Positions 6,371 to 11,087 of a stretch of 11,087 bases of DNA are shown piece after piece. Under the pieces are notes generated by a model, which saw nothing but the letters and a program-made list of their open reading frames with translations, did not search any database and was not told where the DNA came from. The DNA is from JBFXDI01 sp050181295 (GTDB lineage: Bacteria > Pseudomonadota > Alphaproteobacteria > Rhizobiales > Aestuariivirgaceae). The translations under genes and the position numbers were made by a program. Positions within the stretch are counted from its first letter, which is position 1, and the number at the start of each line of letters is the position of its first letter. The DNA is taken from the NCBI GenBank assembly GCA_050181295.1, contig JBFXDI010000126.1, forward strand, positions 1 through 11,087, written 5' to 3'.

Positions 6371-7006
6371 TCAGTGGACCGGACCACTCCCGGTCATGTG
6401 CAGGACATTGAGGTGGCAGTGGCCCCTTGTCCAGTCGAGCGAAATCGGCCCCTTCGCCTTCGTGGCGCTGCTCGCATACTCGGCCTCGTGATATTCGAAG
6501 CCCTGAGGGATCGTCACGCGGATGCGGTGCTCGGCGCCCGTCACCGGATTGCGGATCGGCTCCACCTGCGATTCCACGAGATCGGCCACCTTGAAGCGTC
6601 CCTGGCGGGCCTCAATATCGACCTCGAAGTCGATCGGCCTGAAGACGGGCTCGTGCATCTTCTCGATGACGCTCGAGAAGACATTGAAGATGGTGGCGCC
6701 GGGCTCCGTCTCTTCCCCTTTCAGGATCGTGAAGATCGCGTCGCGCTGCGCCGGGCTCGTCGCTTCATCCACGATGGTGAAGACCTCGCCGTGCCCCTCG
6801 TGGATCGGTCCCGGCCATGCGAGGCAGGCGACCCATTTCGCTCCGGCGAGATCGACGTCCGCGAAACGACCTTCGTCGACCCGCACCGCGACGGCGACCC
6901 GGCAGTTGCCATGAGTGGGCAGGGCGTTGAACTGGCAGGGGCAGCCCCAGTCGCAGTTGCAGGTCGCGATCTGCGGGCCTTTGATCATCCACTGGACAAC
7001 AGGCAT
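6371..7006 (-). CDS. DUF1326 domain-containing protein
   Basis: This 211-residue protein is soluble, without a signal peptide or membrane segment. The family signature lies at the N-terminus: CNCDWGCPCQFN with cysteines at 16, 18, 22 and 24 and another at 35, a dense cluster that suggests metal or redox chemistry. Further family features are ACLAWPGPIHEGHGEVFTIV (about 60-79), EEATSPAQRDAIFTILKGEE-type helix, FRPIDFEVDIEARQGRF and a C-terminal HCHLNVLHMTGSGP. The function is unknown. It lies 68 bases after MttB paralogue 2 and 16 bases before the DUF2182 gene on the same strand. GGAGGAGGAG (7014-7023) lies seven bases before ATG 7006 and supports this start. The standard partner of DUF1326 is DUF2182, and that pairing is kept here. 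The unusual feature is that the pair is embedded between two mttB genes. Confidence 0.9.
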   Translation of the reverse strand: MPVVQWMIKGPQIATCNCDWGCPCQFNALPTHGNCRVAVAVRVDEGRFADVDLAGAKWVACLAWPGPIHEGHGEVFTIVDEATSPAQRDAIFTILKGEETEPGATIFNVFSSVIEKMHEPVFRPIDFEVDIEARQGRFKVADLVESQVEPIRNPVTGAEHRIRVTIPQGFEYHEAEYASSATKAKGPISLDWTRGHCHLNVLHMTGSGPVH

Positions 7007-7013
7007 GGCGTGG

Positions 7014-7023
7014 CTCCTCCTCC
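7014..7023 (-). promoter_or_regulatory. Ribosome-binding site of the DUF1326 gene
   Basis: GGAGGAGGAG on the minus strand lies seven bases before ATG 7006. It is among the strongest sites in the window and suggests efficient independent initiation within the operon. Confidence 0.6.
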
Positions 7024-7059
7024 ACTTGCCCCTGAGTCAATCAATACCACGCCGGCGCC

Positions 7060-7075
7060 GTCCTCGCGAGGGGAC
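7060..7075. other. Hairpin at the MttB2/DUF1326 junction
   Basis: GTCCTCGCGAGGGGAC folds back on itself as GTCCTCG with CGAGGGGAC, with one bulged G. On the minus strand it starts at the last base of the mttB stop codon (TAG, 7077-7075). No U-tract follows, so it is more likely an mRNA processing or stability element than a terminator. The symmetry could also be chance in GC-rich DNA. Confidence 0.25.
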
Positions 7076-8631
7076 TAAAAGTCGACGGGCGCGCCGCCCT
7101 CCTCCTTGCGGCGGGCGACGAAGGCATCGAGCTCCTCCGCCACGGCGCGGTCCATCGGCGGCGGCTCGTATTCCGCCAGCGCCTGCTTCCAGAGCGCATT
7201 GGCGCGCTGATGGGCCTGCGGCGCACCTGCTGCCTGCCACTGCTGGAAGTTCCGCCAGTCGGAGATCATCGGGGCATAGAAGGCGCTGGTGTAACGCGCG
7301 AGCGTATGAGCGGCGCCGAAGAAATGTCCGCCGGGCCCGACCTCCCGCATGGCCTCGACACCGAGCGCGTCCTCCGTCATCTCCAGGGGCTCGAGAAACT
7401 CCGACACCATCTGCAGCAGGTCGCAGTCCAGCGCGAACTTCTCGAAGGAAGCGACAAGGCCGCCCTCCATCCAGCCGGCGGCGTGCATGATCATGTTGCC
7501 GCCCCCCATGGTGACGCCCCAGAGCGAGAAGACGGCCTCGTAAGCCGCCTGCGCATCGACGGCGTTGGCGGCGCAAGCGTTGGAGGTACGGTAGGGAAGG
7601 TTGTAGCGGCGCGCGAGCTGGCCGCCGATCACGGCCGCCTTCATGTATTCGGGCGTGCCGAAAGCCGGCGCGCCCGACTTCATGTCGACGTTGGAGGTGA
7701 AGCCGCCATAGATGAAGGGGGCGCCCTTGCGCACGACCTGCGTCATCACGAGGCCCGCCAGCGCCTCCGCGTTCTGCTCGACCAGGGCGCCGGCCAGCGT
7801 CACCGGCGCCATGGCGCCCGCGAGCGTGAAGGGCGTGAGGCAGACGATCTGGTTCCTCGACGCCATCTCGATGATGCCCTGGAGCATGGGCGCGTCGAGC
7901 TTCAGGGGCGAGTTGGAGTTGATGATGGTGAAGAGCGACGGCTCGCGCTGCAGCTGCTCCTCGCTGACGCCCCTGGCGATGCGGGCGATCTCGATGCCGT
8001 CGCGGATACGCTCCCGCCCGAGCGAGTAGGCATGGAACGGCTTGTCGGTGAGCGTCGCCATGTCCTTCAGCGCCACGAGATGGCGGAGCGAGGCGTGGAC
8101 GTCGATCGGCTCGACGGGATAGCCGCCGAGGAAGTGGATGCAGTTGAAGGTCTGAGACAGCTTCAGGAAGTTCCGGTAGTCGGCGAGGTTTCCGACCCTC
8201 CTGCCTCCATCGAGGTCGGAGCAATTGGGCGGGCTCGACACGTTGCCGAAGGCCATGGACCCGTCGCCGAGCGTGATCGAGTTCTCCGGATTGCGCGCAT
8301 GGAAGGTGAAGGTCGCCGGCGGCGTCTTCACCGCCTCCTCCACGAGCCCCCTCGGAAAGCGCACGCGCTCGCCACCGACCTCAGCACCCGCCACCTTGAG
8401 GCGCTCACGCGCCTCGGGCAGCAGGAAATCCATGCCGATCTCCTCCAGGACCTTGAGCGAGGCTTCGTGAATTGCTTCGATCTCGTCGTCGGAGACAAGC
8501 TTGAGCGGCGGGAAGCGGAGCCTCGGCCTGCGGCGCGGAAGCTGCGCGATGCGCGATTCCGCTGCCGGCTTGCGGCGCTCTCCCCCACGCCTTCGGTGGG
8601 GAGACGCGGGTTCCGTCATCAACTCACTCAT
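7075..8631 (-). CDS. Trimethylamine methyltransferase (MttB) family protein, paralogue 2, non-pyrrolysine
   Basis: This 518-residue cytosolic protein aligns with paralogue 1 over its whole length almost without gaps. The two are clearly more than half identical overall and much closer in the C-terminal half. Shared blocks include NSPLKLDAPM, TPFTLAGAMAPVTLAGAL, FTSNVDMKSGAPAFGTPEYM (about 311-330), MGGGNMIMHAAGWMEGGL and ISDWRNFQQWQAAGAPQA. The expected reaction is methyl transfer from a methylated amine to a corrinoid protein. There is no internal amber codon. The gene ends in TAG, but at the same alignment position where paralogue 1 ends in TGA, so this is a true stop. ATG 8631 follows GAGGAGG at good spacing. 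The open frame continues 35 codons upstream only because it runs into the palindromic repeat. The N-terminus has an Arg-rich patch, HRRRGGERRK (12-21). This is the first enzyme gene of the minus-strand run. Confidence 0.92.
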   Translation of the reverse strand: MSELMTEPASPHRRRGGERRKPAAESRIAQLPRRRPRLRFPPLKLVSDDEIEAIHEASLKVLEEIGMDFLLPEARERLKVAGAEVGGERVRFPRGLVEEAVKTPPATFTFHARNPENSITLGDGSMAFGNVSSPPNCSDLDGGRRVGNLADYRNFLKLSQTFNCIHFLGGYPVEPIDVHASLRHLVALKDMATLTDKPFHAYSLGRERIRDGIEIARIARGVSEEQLQREPSLFTIINSNSPLKLDAPMLQGIIEMASRNQIVCLTPFTLAGAMAPVTLAGALVEQNAEALAGLVMTQVVRKGAPFIYGGFTSNVDMKSGAPAFGTPEYMKAAVIGGQLARRYNLPYRTSNACAANAVDAQAAYEAVFSLWGVTMGGGNMIMHAAGWMEGGLVASFEKFALDCDLLQMVSEFLEPLEMTEDALGVEAMREVGPGGHFFGAAHTLARYTSAFYAPMISDWRNFQQWQAAGAPQAHQRANALWKQALAEYEPPPMDRAVAEELDAFVARRKEEGGAPVDF

Positions 8632-8637
8632 TCGACA

Positions 8638-8646
8638 CCCCTCCTC
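8638..8646 (-). promoter_or_regulatory. Ribosome-binding site of MttB paralogue 2
   Basis: GAGGAGGGG on the minus strand precedes ATG 8631 at normal spacing. It excludes the upstream in-frame start at 8736, whose extra codons are translated repeat DNA. Confidence 0.65.
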
Positions 8647-8675
8647 AGGCCAATGTCGGCGGACATACACCCTCC

Positions 8676-8775
8676 TGTCATTGCCGGGCTTGTCCCGGCA
8701 ATCCATGAACACCGCCCTCGCCCGCTTTCGCCGCATTGGCGTTCATGGATGCCCGCAACGAGTGCGGGCATGACA
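8676..8775. repeat. Palindromic intergenic repeat (rhizobial mosaic type)
   Basis: This is a 100-bp element bounded by TGTCAT (8676-8681) and ATGACA (8770-8775). Each half holds its own hairpin: TTGCCGGG/TCCCGGCAA on the left (8680-8701) and TGCCCGC/GCGGGCA on the right (8750-8770). The halves are joined by the inverted arms ATCCATGAAC (8701-8710) and GTTCATGGAT (8741-8750). Repeats of this form (CATTGCCGGGCTTG and CATGCCCGC motifs with a CATGAA arm) are scattered between genes in Hyphomicrobiales genomes. It fills most of the 151-base gap between the LysR gene and MttB paralogue 2. It may act as an mRNA stability or attenuation element if the two genes are co-transcribed. Confidence 0.85.
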
Positions 8776-8782
8776 AGGCTCT

Positions 8783-9697
8783 TCATCGGTATTCCTTCAG
8801 TGTCGGATCGGCGTCGATCTGGGCGGCGAGCCAGTTCTCGAAGCGCCGGATCTTGGATTTTTCCCGCTCCGCCTCGCTGCACACGAAGACCCAGGAATGC
8901 CGGTGGCGCACCTTCAGGGGAAAGGGCTCGACCAGCCGGCCGGCAGCCACCTCGTCGGTCGCGAACGGGCCTATCGTCATCGCGACGCCCCTGCCCTCGA
9001 GCGCCGCCTCCTGCGCCAGGATGTAGCTGTCGAAGGCGAGGCTGTCGGAGAGCCCAAGACCCTCCACTCCCGCCGCCTGCAGCCAAAGGCGCCAGTCCTC
9101 TTCCGCCGTATAGACATAGAGCAGCTTGTGGTGCCTCAAGTCCTCGGGGGTACGGATGGCCTTGCGGCCCTCCATAAGCTTCGGCGAGCAGATCGGGGTC
9201 AGCAGCGAGTGGCAGAGGTGACGGTAGTAGTGCGAGACGCCCCGCTTGCGGGCAAGCACGAAGGCCGCGTCCACATGGCCCTCGTCGAAATCCCAGTCGA
9301 AATAGGCGGTCGAGAGCCGGACCTTCATGTCCGGATAGCGGCGCTCGAAATCGTGCAGGCGCGGGATCAGCCATTTGAGCGCCACGGTCACATAGACCTG
9401 GACCGTGAGCTCGTTGTCGCGCTTCTGCGGCCGGAGCGCGCGGGTCTGGCTCTCGATCTGGTCAAAGGCGTCCCTGACCGCCGGGTAGTACACCTGCCCG
9501 ATCGGCGCGAGTTCGGGCTTGCGCGCATCGCGCCGGAAGAGCTTGGTTCCGAGGCTTGCCTCCAGCGCCTTGATCTGGTGGCTGACGGCGGACCGCGTGA
9601 TGCCCAGTTCATCGGCCGCGAGCTTGAACGATCCCAGCCGCGCGGCCGCCTCGAAGGCTGTCAGGGCGCGCAAGGGAGGAAGATCGCGTCTGGGCAA
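8783..9697 (-). CDS. LysR-family transcriptional regulator (GcvA-like)
   Basis: This is a DNA-binding regulator of 304 residues, full length for the family. It opens with PRRDLPPLRALTAFEAAARL, the typical N-terminus of the GcvA/AmpR-type subgroup. The helix-turn-helix lies in LAADELGITRSAVSHQIKAL (25-44), followed by LGTKLFRRDAR (49-59). The effector domain (about 92-295) has LTVQVYVTVALKWLIPRL, DAAFVLARKR and GRGVAMTIGPFATDEVAAGRLV. The start is an uncommon TTG at 9697. An in-frame TGA nine bases upstream rules out a longer form, and GGTGA at 9704-9708 gives a suitable ribosome-binding site. It is divergent from the third MttB gene and lies upstream of the minus-strand mttB run in the same direction. 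This is the classic position for a regulator controlling one or both units. Its effector is probably a methylated amine or related amino acid, but that is inference. Confidence 0.9.
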   Translation of the reverse strand: MPRRDLPPLRALTAFEAAARLGSFKLAADELGITRSAVSHQIKALEASLGTKLFRRDARKPELAPIGQVYYPAVRDAFDQIESQTRALRPQKRDNELTVQVYVTVALKWLIPRLHDFERRYPDMKVRLSTAYFDWDFDEGHVDAAFVLARKRGVSHYYRHLCHSLLTPICSPKLMEGRKAIRTPEDLRHHKLLYVYTAEEDWRLWLQAAGVEGLGLSDSLAFDSYILAQEAALEGRGVAMTIGPFATDEVAAGRLVEPFPLKVRHRHSWVFVCSEAEREKSKIRRFENWLAAQIDADPTLKEYR

Positions 9698-9887
9698 CTC
9701 AGTTCACCGCTATTGGAATTTTCACCCCTCCTAGCACGTTGAATTCCAGCGGTTTAGCCGGATTCTGGCTCTAGGCACCGAAGGTTTGGGTGAATTAAAC
9801 TCACCAGTCATTGAATTCTTTCGGCTTTCCGGCCGGGCGCGGCGAAGGCAGAAGCTTGAGCAAACATCCATGCTGGTGAGGAAGCCC
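9698..9887. promoter_or_regulatory. Divergent promoter region, LysR / MttB paralogue 3
   Basis: These 190 bases separate two diverging genes and are clearly more A/T-rich than the flanking genes. They contain the dyad at 9789-9805, two copies of TTGAATTC (9739-9746, 9811-9818) and a third TGAATT inside the dyad. On the minus strand there is a strong AGGAGG (9727-9732), too far from the LysR TTG to serve it directly. I found no -35/-10 pair good enough to name. Confidence 0.6.
9789..9805. promoter_or_regulatory. Candidate LysR box (T-N11-A within a dyad)
   Basis: GGTGA (9789-9793) and TCACC (9801-9805) are perfect 5-bp inverted arms around ATTAAAC. The T at 9791 and the A at 9803 are separated by 11 bases, the T-N11-A pattern of LysR operators. 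It lies 83 bases before the MttB paralogue 3 start and 92 bases before the LysR start, where a shared activation site would be expected. Confidence 0.55.
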
Positions 9888-11087
9888 ATGAGCATTGCCG
9901 AAGACGTCACGCGCAGGCGCGGAGGTCGCGAAGCCCGGCGCGCGCTCCGCTCGCAGCCCATCCCACAGGCCGAGGCCGCCGTGAAGCCCGGCATGGAGGG
10001 CGGCCGCTACCAGCCGCTCCTGCCTAGGGATCTGGAGCGCATCCACCGCGCGGCGCTCGAAGTGCTGGCGACCGTGGGCATGGCCAATCCCATTCCCTCC
10101 TGCACGGAGGCGATGGTCGCCAAGGGCTGCACGCAGGCCGAGGACGGACGCATCCTCATTCCCCCTGCCATGGTCGAGGATACGCTTGCCTCCTGCGCCC
10201 GCCATTTCCCGCTCTATGCCCGCGATTCCCGCCACGACATGGAGCCCTGGGGCAACAAGGTCTATTTCGGCACCGCAGGTGCTGCGGTCCATATCGTCGA
10301 GCCGGAGACGCGCACCTATCGGGAATCGCTTCTTCAGGACCTCTACGACGCCGCCCGCATCGTCGATCTGTGCGATCACATCCATTTCTTCCAGCGCGTG
10401 CTGGTGCCGCGCGACATGGCGACCGGGCATGACCTCGACATCAACACGCTCTACGCCTGCCTCGCCGGCACGCAGAAGCACGTGGGCACCAGCATGGTGC
10501 AGGCCGAACACGTGACGGAATGCCTTGAGATGCTGCATGTGGTGGCGGGCTCGGAGCAGAAGTGGCGCGAGCGGCCCTTCGTATCGCAGTCGAACTGCTT
10601 CGTCGTGCCGCCGCTCAAATGGGCGGAGGATGCCTGCCGCTGCCTCGAGGAGGCGGCGCGCGGCGGCATGCCGGTGCTGCTTCTCTCCGCCGCGCAGGCC
10701 GGGGCCACCTCGCCCGCGGCACTCGCCGGCACGGTGGTCCAGGCGGTCTCGGAATGCCTCGCCGGACTCGTCTACATCAACGCCGTGGTGCCGGGCGCTC
10801 CGGCGATCTGGGGACCCTGGCCCTTCGTGTCGGACCTGCGCACCGGCGCCATGTCGGGCGGCTCGGGCGAGCAGGCGCTCATCACGGCGGCCTGCGCGCA
10901 GATGGGCCATTTCTACGACCTCACCGTGGGCTCCGCCTCTGGCATGTGCGATTCCAAGATGCCCGACATGCAGGCGGGCGGCGAGAAGGGCGTGACCGCC
11001 GCGCTTGCGGCCATGACCGGCATCAACCTCATGTACGAGTCGGCCGGCATGCATGCATCGCTCCTCGGCTTCTGCCTCGAAAGCCTG
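9888..11087 (+). CDS. Trimethylamine methyltransferase (MttB) family protein, paralogue 3, 3'-incomplete
   Basis: The frame is open for 400 codons and runs off the right edge without a stop. The family is usually about 500 residues, so roughly a fifth is missing. Recognisable MttB features are RDLERIHRAALEVLATVGM (47-65), PLYARDSRHDME, HFFQRVLVPRDM, a Gly-rich SGGSGEQALITAACAQMG, and CDSKMPDMQAGGEKG (354-368), the characteristic block of this branch. The equivalent block in paralogues 1 and 2 reads NVDMKSGAPAFGTPE, so this gene belongs to a different subfamily. There is no amber codon in the visible part. The start is ATG 9888 behind GAGG at six-base spacing. An in-frame ATG at 9870 has a weaker site. 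The N-terminus carries TRRRGGREARRALR (8-21), like the Arg-rich starts of the other two. It is divergent from the LysR gene and probably controlled by it. Confidence 0.9.
   Translation, partial: MSIAEDVTRRRGGREARRALRSQPIPQAEAAVKPGMEGGRYQPLLPRDLERIHRAALEVLATVGMANPIPSCTEAMVAKGCTQAEDGRILIPPAMVEDTLASCARHFPLYARDSRHDMEPWGNKVYFGTAGAAVHIVEPETRTYRESLLQDLYDAARIVDLCDHIHFFQRVLVPRDMATGHDLDINTLYACLAGTQKHVGTSMVQAEHVTECLEMLHVVAGSEQKWRERPFVSQSNCFVVPPLKWAEDACRCLEEAARGGMPVLLLSAAQAGATSPAALAGTVVQAVSECLAGLVYINAVVPGAPAIWGPWPFVSDLRTGAMSGGSGEQALITAACAQMGHFYDLTVGSASGMCDSKMPDMQAGGEKGVTAALAAMTGINLMYESAGMHASLLGFCLESL

Noticed and set aside
7075..7077. The TAG at the end of MttB paralogue 2 as a possible pyrrolysine codon
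   Set aside because: Paralogue 1 ends at the same alignment position with TGA, the full-length domain lies before it, and in archaeal MttB the pyrrolysine codon is internal, about two thirds along the gene.
8632..8736. A 35-codon N-terminal extension of MttB paralogue 2
   Set aside because: The extension is translated from the palindromic repeat and lacks a ribosome-binding site. ATG 8631 has a strong one.
8676..8775. The palindromic element as a CRISPR repeat or insertion-sequence end
   Set aside because: There is a single unit without spacer periodicity, no transposase or target-site duplication, and the two-hairpin layout fits a dispersed intergenic repeat.
7210..9177. A 655-codon open frame on the plus strand opposite MttB paralogue 2 and part of the LysR gene
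   Set aside because: Same reason: it runs through two genes and the palindromic repeat, and its composition is that of a shadow frame.
9801..11054. A 417-codon open frame on the minus strand opposite MttB paralogue 3
   Set aside because: The plus strand encodes a recognisable MttB protein with its own ribosome-binding site. The minus-strand translation is His/Arg/Gly-rich shadow sequence.

Overview
The window looks like chromosomal DNA of a GC-rich alphaproteobacterium, most likely a member of Hyphomicrobiales (Rhizobiales). The reasons are the strong G/C bias at third codon positions, a TadG-type protein, several LysR regulators, non-pyrrolysine MttB paralogues, and a palindromic intergenic repeat of a type familiar in this order. 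The species cannot be fixed from the sequence.

Layout. (1) Positions 1-282 hold no gene that I can support. A TadG-like von Willebrand A protein follows (283-1566, +) and ends in a strong two-way terminator. (2) A small, visibly more A/T-rich segment holds a LysR regulator (1875-2780, +) converging on a zinc-less NADP-dependent oxidoreductase (2844-3848, -). (3) A minus-strand gene run follows, in transcription order: a LysR regulator (9697-8783), a 100-bp palindromic repeat, MttB paralogue 2 (8631-7075), DUF1326 protein (7006-6371), DUF2182 membrane protein (6354-5545) and MttB paralogue 1 (5519-3972). (4) A third, more distant MttB (from 9888, +) is divergent from the LysR gene and runs off the right edge.

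How it may work. MttB-superfamily enzymes move a methyl group from a methylated amine to a corrinoid protein. None of the three MttB genes has an internal amber codon, so they belong to the non-pyrrolysine branch, whose characterised member demethylates glycine betaine. The GcvA-like LysR sits where a regulator of both flanking transcription units would sit. The odd feature is that two very similar MttB proteins enclose a cysteine-rich DUF1326 protein and a DUF2182 multi-pass membrane protein in one probable operon. A link between these two uncharacterised families and corrinoid methyl transfer is inference from context only. No corrinoid protein, reductive activator or methyltetrahydrofolate methyltransferase lies inside the window.

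The most concrete structural find is a copy of the last ~31 bp of an mttB coding sequence, including its stop codon, at 1624-1654, just beside the two-way terminator. It repeats the end of MttB paralogue 1 at 3971-4001. The two copies bracket the A/T-richer LysR/oxidoreductase segment exactly. This suggests that the segment was inserted at the 3' end of an mttB gene and cut that operon off from its original terminator.
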